Under the pieces are notes generated by a model, which ran no database searches, was not told where the DNA came from, and saw only the letters and a program-made list of their open reading frames with translations. A stretch of 36,232 nt of DNA. Origin: an uncultured Alphaproteobacteria bacterium. Lineage in GTDB: Bacteria > Pseudomonadota > Alphaproteobacteria > UBA8366 > JADFVY01. A program made the translations under genes and the position numbers. Every line of letters starts with the position of its first letter. Positions within the stretch are counted from its first letter, which is position 1. The stretch covers positions 1 through 36,232 of the forward strand of contig CAMYNJ010000162.1 of assembly GCA_947259795.1 (NCBI GenBank). Direction: 5' to 3'. Shown piece by piece: positions 1 through 6,487 of the stretch.

Positions 1-51
1 CAGCAGAATCAGAACCAGCGCCAGCGGCAGGATCGACAATCCGGCCTGCAT
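1..51 (-). CDS. N-terminus of an unidentified membrane or exported protein (runs off the window)
   Basis: Only the first 17 codons are in the window. They read MQAGLSILPLALVLILL, a hydrophobic stretch that fits a first membrane helix or a signal peptide. The ATG is preceded by a strong GGAGGGAGG ribosome binding site, so the start is well supported. The gene lies about 70 bp downstream of, and on the same strand as, the Lrp-type regulator. The family cannot be told from so little sequence. Confidence 0.6.
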   Translation of the reverse strand, partial: MQAGLSILPLALVLILL

Positions 52-121
52 GTCCCTCCCTCCACTGTATATGTGCGCCGGTCCGGCGCGCTGCGCATCT
101 AAGCGGGCAGGGGGTTGGTCG

Positions 122-592
122 TCAACCGGGAGCCACAGGCAGAGGGCCCATCGCCTTTACCGCCTCCAGCACGATCGCCGAGCGGATCGAGGCGACGCCG
201 GGCAGTTTCATCAGCCGGTCGAGCACGAAGCGGGAAAAATCGGCGAGGCTGGGCGCAACGACCCGAAGCTGGTAATCCGCATCGCCCGTCACCAGCAGGC
301 ATTCCAGCACCTCGGGCAGTGCGAGGACGGCCTCGTGGAAAATGGCCGCCGGATTTTCGCCGTGCCGTTCCAGCGTCACGCTGACCAGCGCCGTCATATC
401 GAGGCCGAGCGCGGCCTGGTCGAGAAGGACCCGATAGCCCGCGATGGCGCCGCTCTGCTCCAGCCGCGCGAGCCGCCTGGAGCATTGCGAGGGCGACAGG
501 TTCACATGTTCCGACAGGGCGACATTGGACAGCCTGGCGTCCTCCTGCAGCGCCCGGAGGATACCGATGTCGAATGAGTCCAGATCAATCAT
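122..592 (-). CDS. Lrp/AsnC family transcriptional regulator
   Basis: This 156-aa protein has the usual Lrp/AsnC size and layout. An N-terminal winged helix-turn-helix begins at IDLDSFDIGILRALQEDARL, with the recognition part near LSPSQCSRRLARLE. A C-terminal RAM/effector domain follows, with VTGDADYQLRVVA. Such proteins form octamers and bind an amino acid or related ligand to control metabolic genes. It is divergent from the 4-hydroxyphenylpyruvate dioxygenase gene 133 bp away. Local control of that tyrosine-catabolic gene is therefore the natural inference, as Lrp-type regulators often act on a divergent neighbour. The ligand is not known. Confidence 0.93.
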   Translation of the reverse strand: MIDLDSFDIGILRALQEDARLSNVALSEHVNLSPSQCSRRLARLEQSGAIAGYRVLLDQAALGLDMTALVSVTLERHGENPAAIFHEAVLALPEVLECLLVTGDADYQLRVVAPSLADFSRFVLDRLMKLPGVASIRSAIVLEAVKAMGPLPVAPG

Positions 593-620
593 TACACGAT
601 AATCGCATATTTAAGGGAAA

Positions 621-640
621 ATGTACATGTATCATGCATA
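621..640. promoter_or_regulatory. Candidate operator between the Lrp-type regulator and hppD
   Basis: The AT-rich centre of the divergent intergenic region carries overlapping small palindromes: ATGTACAT at 621-628, TACATGTA at 624-631 and ATGCAT at 634-639. Lrp/AsnC proteins bind imperfect AT-rich palindromes, so this is the best operator candidate here. The assignment is inference from position and symmetry only. Confidence 0.3.
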
Positions 641-725
641 TTGAGCTGGAATCATTACGGACAATGCAAGAAAACGCCATTCGATTCGGCCTATCCTGTC
701 ACCGTAAATGGTGGGAGATTGAGAG

Positions 726-1814
726 ATGGGTTCCGCACATCGTGGCGCGGCTGCGCCGGCTATCGACAGTGTCAATCCAATGGGGACCGACGGCTTCGAG
801 TTCGTCGAGTATACCGCGCCGGACCCCGCCCTGCTGGACAGGCTGTTCAAGCAGATGGGCTTCGTCCGCGCCGCGCGACACCGGTCGAAGGATGTCACGC
901 TGTACCGCCAGGGCGATATCAACTTCATCGTCAATGCGGAGCCCGACAGTTTCGGCCAGCGCTTTGCCGCGGCGCATGGGCCGTCGGCCTGCGCCATGGC
1001 CTTCCGGGTCGCCGACGCCGGCCAAGCCTTCCGCCGCGCGGTGGAACTGGGCGCGACGCCGGTCGAGGGCCGGGTCGGGCCGATGGAGGTCAACATCCCG
1101 GCGGTCGAGGGCATCGGCGGCAGCCTGCTCTATTTCGTCGACCGCTACGGCGAAGGGGGTTCGATCTACGACATCGATTTCGTGCCGCTGGATGACGCGG
1201 CGGACAGCGCCGGCCTGACCTATATCGACCATCTGACCCACAATGTGCGGCGCGGCAACATGGATGAGTGGGCTGGCTTCTACGAGCGGTTGTTCAATTT
1301 CCGCGAGCTCAGATATTTCGACATCGAGGGCAAGCTGACCGGGCTGAAATCGCGCGCCATGGTCAGCCCCTGCGGCAAGATCCGTATCCCGATCAACGAA
1401 TCCGCGGACGACAAATCGCAGATCGAGGAGTTCCTCAGCGACTACCGCGGCGAGGGAATCCAGCATGTGGCGCTGGGGTCGGCCGACATCGCGGCCAGCG
1501 TCGAGGCGTTCGCGGCGCGCGGACTGCGCTTCATGGCCCCGCCGCCCGACACCTATTACGAGGGCGTGGATGCCCGTGTCCCCGGTCATGGCGAGAACCT
1601 GGACGCACTTAAGCGCTACGGCATCCTGATCGACGGCGCCCCGACCCCGGATGGCGGGCGGCTGCTGCAGATCTTCACCGAGACGGTGATCGGCCCGATC
1701 TTCTTCGAGTTGATCCAGCGCAAGGGCGACGAGGGCTTCGGCGAGGGGAATTTCCGCGCGCTCTTCGAATCGATGGAGCAGGACCAGGTGAGGCGCGGCG
1801 TTCTGAAAAGCTGA
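726..1814 (+). CDS. hppD: 4-hydroxyphenylpyruvate dioxygenase
   Basis: This 362-aa protein has the length and two-domain vicinal-oxygen-chelate fold of bacterial 4-hydroxyphenylpyruvate dioxygenase. That non-haem Fe(II) enzyme converts 4-hydroxyphenylpyruvate to homogentisate in tyrosine breakdown. Likely metal ligands are the His of YIDHLTHNV, the His of GIQHVAL and the Glu of FFELIQRKG. The C-terminal [15 protein letters not shown] is the conserved helix that closes the active site. The start at 726 follows a GGGAG site; a second ATG at codon 19 (780) is an alternative. No homogentisate dioxygenase or fumarylacetoacetase gene is in the window. The gene ends 5 bp from the convergent stop of the next gene. 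Confidence 0.95.
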   Translation: MGSAHRGAAAPAIDSVNPMGTDGFEFVEYTAPDPALLDRLFKQMGFVRAARHRSKDVTLYRQGDINFIVNAEPDSFGQRFAAAHGPSACAMAFRVADAGQAFRRAVELGATPVEGRVGPMEVNIPAVEGIGGSLLYFVDRYGEGGSIYDIDFVPLDDAADSAGLTYIDHLTHNVRRGNMDEWAGFYERLFNFRELRYFDIEGKLTGLKSRAMVSPCGKIRIPINESADDKSQIEEFLSDYRGEGIQHVALGSADIAASVEAFAARGLRFMAPPPDTYYEGVDARVPGHGENLDALKRYGILIDGAPTPDGGRLLQIFTETVIGPIFFELIQRKGDEGFGEGNFRALFESMEQDQVRRGVLKS

Positions 1815-1818
1815 GCCG

Positions 1819-2250
1819 TTACCCGGCAGGGGCGGGTTGGGCTTCCGCCTGGCGGCGGATCAGGATGTATTCGCGCAGCGTGAACCAGCCGATCAGCAGG
1901 GCGCCGGCGGCCGCGACGTAGATGCGGACGGGCTCGAAATAGGTCATCAGCAGTTCCCCGCCGAAGAGCAGCAGCAGGATCTTGTTGCAGACCGGGCAGG
2001 CGACGCCCAGGAAGGCGAGGATACCGCCCGCGCCCGCGCCCTTGACCGAACAGAAAGGCCGCCGGATGGCGATATAGACGCCGGAGATCGCGGACATCGC
2101 CCCCAGCATGGCGATCTCCCAGCCACCGGCCGGCGTCATGCGCACGAAGAACGGGTTGCCCCACAGCGCCGCCACCGTGCCGAGCAGGACGAAGCTGAGC
2201 AGGGCCACGCCGACCCCGGCGGCAATGCGTTTTGGCGTTACATGCTGCAT
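1819..2250 (-). CDS. Small integral membrane protein with an intramembrane CPVC motif
   Basis: I place the start at ATG 2250 (MQHVTPKRIAAG), not at the ORF-track start, because the upstream translation is Arg-rich and looks non-coding. The 143-aa product has about four membrane helices: ALLSFVLLGTVAALW, EIAMLGAMSAISGVYIAI, GILAFLGVACPVCNKILLLLF and VYVAAAGALLIGWFTLREY-like. The third helix carries CPVCNK, a thioredoxin-like Cys pair placed within or next to the membrane. This could be redox-active or metal-binding, but I do not recognise the family and assign no reaction. It converges with hppD with only 4 bp between stop codons. Confidence 0.75.
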   Translation of the reverse strand: MQHVTPKRIAAGVGVALLSFVLLGTVAALWGNPFFVRMTPAGGWEIAMLGAMSAISGVYIAIRRPFCSVKGAGAGGILAFLGVACPVCNKILLLLFGGELLMTYFEPVRIYVAAAGALLIGWFTLREYILIRRQAEAQPAPAG

Positions 2251-2282
2251 CCGTTCACTCTCAACCCTTCCACCCGGAAAAT

Positions 2283-2357
2283 CTAGCCGCTCTCGGCCTC
2301 GGCGGCAATCCTCGCGCCGACGTCGCCGATTTCGACGGCTTTCCCGCCCTTGGCCAC
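2283..2357 (-). CDS. Possible small ORF (24 aa) upstream of the CPVC membrane protein
   Basis: A GTG-started ORF encodes VAKGGKAVEIGDVGARIAAEAESG and ends 32 bp before the membrane-protein ATG on the same strand. Its start follows a near-perfect GGAGGAGG ribosome binding site at good spacing, and its composition looks protein-like. The same frame stays open further upstream to an ATG (MVWSVGQDRWHAAG...). It may be a leader peptide, a genuine microprotein, or the 3' remnant of a decayed gene. No family was recognised. Confidence 0.25.
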   Translation of the reverse strand: MAKGGKAVEIGDVGARIAAEAESG

Positions 2358-2582
2358 GCGTTCCTCCTCCACGGTTCCGGCAGCATGCCATCGATCCTGG
2401 CCGACGGACCAAACCATCAACGGAATTTGATCGACTGAATTTGGCCGGATCGCTGGCCGACCGAAAACTCCCCAATTTCGGCGGATTTAACGCCTCTGTG
2501 GGGGTGCATAACAGAAAGATACCATCCCTGAAACACCCTAACTTATTGAAAAAACGCGATTATCTTTATTTCGATCCGCTGA

Positions 2583-2605
2583 GATGTACATAATTTATGT
2601 ACATC
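2583..2605. promoter_or_regulatory. 23-bp palindrome, candidate upstream activating sequence for the sigma-54 activator
   Basis: Two perfect 11-bp arms (GATGTACATAA and its complement) flank a single central base. The element sits about 107 bp upstream of the -24/-12 promoter, the usual place for an enhancer of an NtrC-type activator. The activator encoded at 6488-7912 is the obvious candidate ligand. That link is inference. Confidence 0.6.
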
Positions 2606-2658
2606 GGGGGGAGTCCGGAGGGCCCCGAACATGCGTCCGCCTCGCGACCGCCAAGCCA

Positions 2659-2671
2659 TAATTAATTGAAA
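2659..2671. promoter_or_regulatory. IHF-like site between enhancer and sigma-54 promoter
   Basis: TAATTAATTGAAA matches the reverse complement of the IHF consensus (YAANNNNTTGATW) with one mismatch. It lies in an AT-rich stretch between the palindrome and the -24/-12 element. IHF bending is normally needed to bring the activator to sigma-54 polymerase, and this spacing fits. IHF sites are degenerate, so the match alone is modest evidence. Confidence 0.4.
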
Positions 2672-2711
2672 ACACAAGATTTTTTTTGCGAACTTCGATC
2701 TCGGCAGCCGC

Positions 2712-2727
2712 TGGCACGGAAGTTGCG
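2712..2727 (+). promoter_or_regulatory. Sigma-54 (-24/-12) promoter of the cytochrome operon
   Basis: TGGCACGGAAGTTGC matches the sigma-54 consensus TGGCACG-N4-TTGC exactly, with GG and GC at the right spacing. It sits about 40 bp upstream of the first gene of the operon (2769). The window also encodes a sigma-54 activator with an intact GAFTGA loop, so the promoter and its likely activator occur together. Confidence 0.85.
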
Positions 2728-2768
2728 CATACTGGTCTTGAGAGCGCATACGCGAACGAGGTGGCGAG

Positions 2769-3176
2769 ATGAACGATACAGCCAACATCCTCATAGTAGA
2801 TGACGAAGAAGTGGTGCGCCTTAGCCAACTTAGAATCCTGGCGGACGCTCATTGCAACGCGGCGGTGGCCTGGAACGGTACCGAAGCGCTGCAGGTGATG
2901 GAGCAGCACCCATTCGACGTCGTGCTGCTCGATCTTCGCATGCCAGGTCTCGACGGCATGTCGGTTCTCAAGACGATCAAGGAGAGATGGCCCGAGAGCG
3001 AGGTGGTCATCATTACCGGTTACCCGTCAATCGAGACCGCCAAGGAAGCGGTCAGGCTCGGCGCCTACAACTATCTGGCCAAGCCTGTCAGCCCGGATGA
3101 CGTTGTCAAAGTCGCCAACGATGCAATGATGAAAAAAAAGTGGGGCCTGCAAAGGGAACGAACGAGCCCGAATTGA
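2769..3176 (+). CDS. Single-domain response regulator (receiver only)
   Basis: The 135-aa protein is a CheY-like receiver with no output domain. The acidic pocket is IVDDEE at residues 9-14. The phospho-acceptor is Asp55 in LLDLRMPG. The switch Thr is in IITGYPS near residue 84, and the conserved Lys is in LAKPVSP near residue 106. A short basic tail (MMKKKWGLQRERTSPN) follows. It is the first gene after the sigma-54 promoter, ahead of the cytochrome genes. It may act as a phosphate sink or relay partner of the heme-sensor kinase, or bind a partner protein; the sequence does not decide. The start follows a GAGGTGG site. Confidence 0.9.
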   Translation: MNDTANILIVDDEEVVRLSQLRILADAHCNAAVAWNGTEALQVMEQHPFDVVLLDLRMPGLDGMSVLKTIKERWPESEVVIITGYPSIETAKEAVRLGAYNYLAKPVSPDDVVKVANDAMMKKKWGLQRERTSPN

Positions 3177-3199
3177 CCCGTTCGGTTCCGGTGCCGGTT

Positions 3200-3215
3200 T
3201 TCGTCGAAAGACGAA
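3200..3215 (+). other. Small stem-loop with GAAA tetraloop between the two receiver genes
   Basis: TTCGTC-GAAA-GACGAA is a perfect 6-bp stem closed by a GNRA tetraloop in the 70-bp gap before the second receiver gene. It has no T-tract, so a terminator is unlikely. It could stabilise or tune expression within the operon. Confidence 0.35.
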
Positions 3216-3246
3216 TGGCTCCACCCCTCCAGGAAGGAGAATAGTT

Positions 3247-3999
3247 ATGAAAACCTTACACAAAGTTCTGGTGGTTGACGACGATGCGATCGTCGGTCGG
3301 AGTTTCGATAGGGTCCTCGCGGACAAGGGCTATGACGTAAGCACCGCCCTCGATGGCGAGGAGGCCCTGAACAAGTTCAGCGGAGAGGCGTATGACGTCG
3401 TCTTCACCGACATCAAGATGCCGGGCATGGACGGTCTCGAGGTTGCCAGACGGATCAAGGCGAAGTGCCCCTGGACTCCGGTGGTCATCATCACCGGCTA
3501 TGGCACCGAAGAGAACGAGGCCGAGGCCAAGGTACTGGGGGTCAACGGCTTTGTCCGCAAGCCCCTGACGCCGGCGATGATCGAAGGCGTCACGCTGAAG
3601 GCCCTCAAGGAAAATGAGGCTGCCCCCGTTGCCCAGCCGGAAGCGGCGGTGATCGCCGCGCCACAGACCGAAACGGTCATCATGGAGACCGCGGACGTCG
3701 CGGCGGAGCCGGGGGCGCTGAGGAACATCCTGACCTTCGCAGGAAAGGTCAGTCTGTTCGTAGCGGCACCCGTCATCGGGCTGGCCTATGCCCTTCTCCT
3801 GCCCTTCTTCGGGCTCGGCGTGCTGGCTTGGATGGGCGTCCGTGCATTAGCCCGTCACACCATGCTGAAGAACATCGCCCTCTTCGCCGCGGCGCCCTTC
3901 ATCGGGCTGGCCTACGCCCTTCTCCTGCCCTTCGTCGGGCTCGGCCTGCTGGCCTGGATGGGCACCCGGATGCTGATCAAGCAACCCGAGCCGAAGTAG
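3247..3999 (+). CDS. Response regulator fused to two tandem hydrophobic hairpin repeats
   Basis: Residues 1-125 form a receiver with VVDDDA at 9-14, phospho-acceptor Asp55 in FTDIKMPGMDG, Thr in IITGYGT and Lys in VRKPLTP. An acidic, Ala-rich linker (125-160) follows. The C-terminal 90 residues hold two near-identical hydrophobic units, APVIGLAYALLLPFFGLG and APFIGLAYALLLPFVGLG. Each is followed by an LAWMG-(V/T)R segment. The units look like membrane-inserted hairpins, so this may be a membrane-tethered receiver. I know of no defined output for this domain. A very strong AGGAAGGAG site precedes the ATG. Its place between a receiver gene and the multiheme cytochrome suggests it couples signalling to the membrane complex. 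Confidence 0.85.
   Translation: MKTLHKVLVVDDDAIVGRSFDRVLADKGYDVSTALDGEEALNKFSGEAYDVVFTDIKMPGMDGLEVARRIKAKCPWTPVVIITGYGTEENEAEAKVLGVNGFVRKPLTPAMIEGVTLKALKENEAAPVAQPEAAVIAAPQTETVIMETADVAAEPGALRNILTFAGKVSLFVAAPVIGLAYALLLPFFGLGVLAWMGVRALARHTMLKNIALFAAAPFIGLAYALLLPFVGLGLLAWMGTRMLIKQPEPK
3754..3975 (+). repeat. Tandem 126-bp-period duplication encoding the hydrophobic repeats
   Basis: Two units of about 96 bp (3754-3849 and 3880-3975) align at an offset of exactly 126 bp. They share long identical runs such as ATCGGGCTGGCCTA and CTTCTCCTGCCCTTC. Third-position differences and a few amino-acid changes show that the duplication is not brand new. The period is a multiple of three, so the reading frame is kept. 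Confidence 0.85.
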
Positions 4000-4023
4000 C
4001 CGCGAAGCTCGCATACACCGGCA

Positions 4024-4050
4024 GGCCGCCGCCCCGCGATGGCGGCGGCC
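4024..4050 (+). other. GC-rich stem-loop between the fused receiver and the cytochrome gene
   Basis: GGCCGCCGCC and its exact complement flank a 7-nt loop in the 111-bp gap. No T-run follows. An intra-operon mRNA processing or stabilising hairpin is more likely than a stop signal. It could help set the much higher or lower yield of cytochrome relative to receiver. Confidence 0.5.
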
Positions 4051-4110
4051 GCCTCCAGGGTGGAAGGGACATCCCGGAACGATCTGGTGATTAGGAAGGG
4101 AGCAGGACAA

Positions 4111-5826
4111 ATGGCACGCTCCAGGATCGAAGGCCAAGCCGCAAGCGGCCCATCACACGCAAGCCTTGTCACGGCCGCCGTTGCGGTATTTCTGACACTA
4201 CTCGTCGCGGCATTTCTAACGGCCTCTAGCGCTGTCGGCGCTGATTCCGTAGACGACGAGACATGTCTCGCATGCCACGATTCAGAGGGAATGGAAAAAG
4301 ATCTCGCGAACGGGGAAACCCTCTCGCTGCATATTCGCGGCGACGCCTTCGCAGACTCGTTGCACGGCTGGGTCGGGTGCGCGGGATGCCACGCAAGTGT
4401 CGACCTCGAGACCCATCCCGAAGACAAGACCATAGAGACCCGGCACGCCTATTCCGCTGAATTGTCGCAAGTCTGCTCGGAATGCCATTCGGGCGAAAGC
4501 CTGAAGGACGGCCCGGCACACCACGCGCGTGTGTCGACGGCCGCCGGTGGCCCGGCATGCGCCGAATGTCATGACGTGCATGCCATCACGCCGATGTCGG
4601 AATGGCGGGCGGGTATCGGGGAAACGGCCTACTGCCTTACTTGCCACGGACAGGCCCTCGATATCCGGTTCGAGAGCGGCGAATCCTTCGAGCTGTCCGT
4701 CGATGAGGCGGTGCTCCGCAACTCGGTGCATCTCGACCATGAATGCGCGGACTGCCATAGCGGTTTCTCGAAGGAAGCCCACGAGACGGGGGCCTTTGCG
4801 AGCACGCGTGAACATGTCATTGCGCGGGCCGAGGTCTGCCGCGAATGCCACGAGGAGAAATTCGAGCAGTACGAGGGAAGCATCCATGCCGCTCTGCTTG
4901 ACGGCGGCAACCTTGCGGCCCCGGTCTGCTCGGACTGCCACGGTTCTCATTCGGTCAGCCCCAAGGCCGTTTACGAGACGGTAACCGGCGTGCCCTGCAA
5001 GAAATGCCATGTCAACATCTTCGACGCCTATCTGGGCAGCATGCACGGCCAGGCCCGGAGCGTAGTGGGCCACTTCGAAGCGCCGATCTGCGCGGACTGC
5101 CACCGCGCCCACGAAGTCGGCGCGGCCGCGGCGGGCAACCAGCTGCGGGATGCATGTCTCGGATGCCATGCCGGTGCCATGGATGCCCACCAGGAATGGC
5201 TCCCGAACGCGGCCCTGCATCTCGAGGCAGTTTCGTGCCCGTCCTGCCATGCGCCGCTGGCGCAGCGGCGGGTCGAGCTCAGGCTTTTCGACACCAAGGC
5301 ACAGATGCCGTTTTCGGAGCCGGGCGACGCGCGGCAGTTCGAAAACCAGATCCGTTCCGCCGACGCGGAAGGCGACGGTCTGGATGCGTTCGAGTTGTGG
5401 ACCCTGGTCAGGGATATCAACCGCGAAGGAAAGACGCCCGAAATGACGTTACAGGGGCGTATGGGGGTTCGCACCGGTGCAGATGCCCACCGACTGTCCG
5501 ACAAGGCCGGCGCGGTCAGGGACTGCAGCAGTTGCCATCAGCAGGGCGCCGACCCATTCCAGAGCGTCACGGTGTCCATCGTCGGCCGCGACGGCAGGCC
5601 GGTGCGCTACGACGCCGACAAGGAGGTGCTGAGTTCCCTGATGTCCGTGAATTCGGTGAGCGGGTTCTACGCCATCGGCGGAACGCGCATCAAGCTGCTG
5701 GACGTGTTGCTCGTCTTCGCGTTCCTCGGCGGGATATCCGTGCCGATCGGGCATCTGACATTGAAATGGCTGTTCGGGAAATATCGGAAGAGAGCGCAGG
5801 GGGACGGCGCGTCCCCGGAATCATGA
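4111..5826 (+). CDS. Membrane-anchored 13-heme c-type cytochrome
   Basis: The 571-aa product has 13 CXXCH motifs, from CLACH at 52-56 to CSSCH at 472-476, so 13 covalent hemes are predicted. Many lie in the alternating CXXCH/His pattern of the cytochrome c3/doubled-CXXCH group. A signal or anchor helix lies near residues 17-40 (SLVTAAVAVFLTLLVAAFLTA). A C-terminal membrane helix near 529-555 is followed by a short basic tail, so the hemes should face the periplasm. ATG 4111 is chosen over 4039 because it follows GGGAGCAGG. DAEGDGLDAFEL near residue 420 resembles an imperfect EF-hand loop. It is followed by a b-type cytochrome gene, the arrangement of quinol-oxidising Cbc-type modules. Electron flow from quinol through heme b to this periplasmic wire is inferred. 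Confidence 0.93.
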   Translation: MARSRIEGQAASGPSHASLVTAAVAVFLTLLVAAFLTASSAVGADSVDDETCLACHDSEGMEKDLANGETLSLHIRGDAFADSLHGWVGCAGCHASVDLETHPEDKTIETRHAYSAELSQVCSECHSGESLKDGPAHHARVSTAAGGPACAECHDVHAITPMSEWRAGIGETAYCLTCHGQALDIRFESGESFELSVDEAVLRNSVHLDHECADCHSGFSKEAHETGAFASTREHVIARAEVCRECHEEKFEQYEGSIHAALLDGGNLAAPVCSDCHGSHSVSPKAVYETVTGVPCKKCHVNIFDAYLGSMHGQARSVVGHFEAPICADCHRAHEVGAAAAGNQLRDACLGCHAGAMDAHQEWLPNAALHLEAVSCPSCHAPLAQRRVELRLFDTKAQMPFSEPGDARQFENQIRSADAEGDGLDAFELWTLVRDINREGKTPEMTLQGRMGVRTGADAHRLSDKAGAVRDCSSCHQQGADPFQSVTVSIVGRDGRPVRYDADKEVLSSLMSVNSVSGFYAIGGTRIKLLDVLLVFAFLGGISVPIGHLTLKWLFGKYRKRAQGDGASPES

Positions 5827-5874
5827 TGGTCTCGGCCGCGATGGCGGCGCTCTCAAGTGGTAAGGAGAAATAAA

Positions 5875-6424
5875 ATGCAGAAGCTCTATATCCACCCGCT
5901 GCCGGTCAGAATCTGGCATTGGACCAATGCTTCCGGATTCGTTGCGCTGATCCTGACCGGGCTGCAGATCAGGTATATCGGGATGGTCGACCTGATTTCC
6001 TTCGAAGTCGCCGTCAACCTGCACAACTGGATCGGCTTCGTCCTTATCGGAAACTTCTTCGTCTGGCTTCTGTTCTATCTGTTTTCGGACAAGATCAGGG
6101 TCTATCACCCGGAACTCAGCCCGGCGAATCAATGCGCTGCAGAGCATGTCGTACCAGATCATCATGATGCTCATCGTTCCGGTTCAGTTCTACACCGGGC
6201 TGCTGCTGTGGGACGTGACTCGCTTCGCCGGGTCGGTCGCGTTCTTCGGCGGGGTGCGGGTGGTGGACACGGTGCATGTGGTGATCTTCACCTTCTTCGT
6301 GTCGTTCATCATCATCCATGTCTATCTGGCAACGCTAGGCCACACCCGCACGGCGCATATCAAGGCGATGTTCACCGGATATGAGGAAGTCGAGGACGAA
6401 GCGGCGCACCGTCCGCAGTCTTAA
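5875..6424 (+). pseudogene. b-type cytochrome (HydC/FdnI-like), interrupted by a frameshift
   Basis: Two ORFs in different frames together give one cytochrome b of about 183 aa. Frame 1 (ATG 5875 after AAGGAG) reads through HPLPVRIWHWTNASGF, NLHNWIGFV and YHPELS. Near 6121 the homology moves to frame 2, which reads RRINALQSMSYQIIMML and then VDTVHVVIFTFF and IIIHVYLATLGHT. Four likely heme-ligand His residues on membrane helices fit a di-heme, quinone-reactive subunit. One extra base, or two missing bases, near 6121 explains the break. No slippery site is visible. It may be an assembly or read error, or a genuine recent loss. If intact it would be the membrane partner of the 13-heme cytochrome. 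Confidence 0.85.
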
Positions 6425-6442
6425 GTCAGGGCGTCCGACTGT

Positions 6443-6477
6443 TCGCCGGGCCACGCCATGCTGGCTCGGCGATTTTT
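6443..6477 (+). terminator. Rho-independent terminator of the cytochrome operon
   Basis: TCGCCGGGCCA pairs with TGGCTCGGCGA across an 8-nt loop (11 bp with one G-T wobble). TTTTT follows at once. It lies between the convergent ends of the cytochrome b and sigma-54 activator genes. The T-tract is on the plus-strand side only. Confidence 0.85.
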
Positions 6478-6487
6478 CTGCCCCGCA

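Larger units (their letters stand above)
2251..2768. other. 518-bp intergenic region between the CPVC gene and the cytochrome operon
   Basis: No convincing long gene lies here. It holds the possible small ORF at 2283-2357. The stretch from about 2460 to 2700 is clearly more AT-rich than its surroundings and carries the sigma-54 control elements listed separately. The ORF-track entries across it are overlapping frames without recognisable domains. Confidence 0.7.

Noticed and set aside
75-89. GCGCCGG-T-CCGGCGC palindrome after the Lrp gene
   Set aside because: The one-base centre leaves only a short usable stem, and no T-run follows. It may be chance in GC-rich DNA.
699-1589. 296-aa minus-strand ORF
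   Set aside because: It is antisense to hppD, whose family assignment is secure.
4039-4110. Upstream start of the multiheme cytochrome ORF
   Set aside because: It begins inside a GC hairpin without a ribosome binding site, while ATG 4111 follows GGGAGCAGG and gives a proper signal segment.
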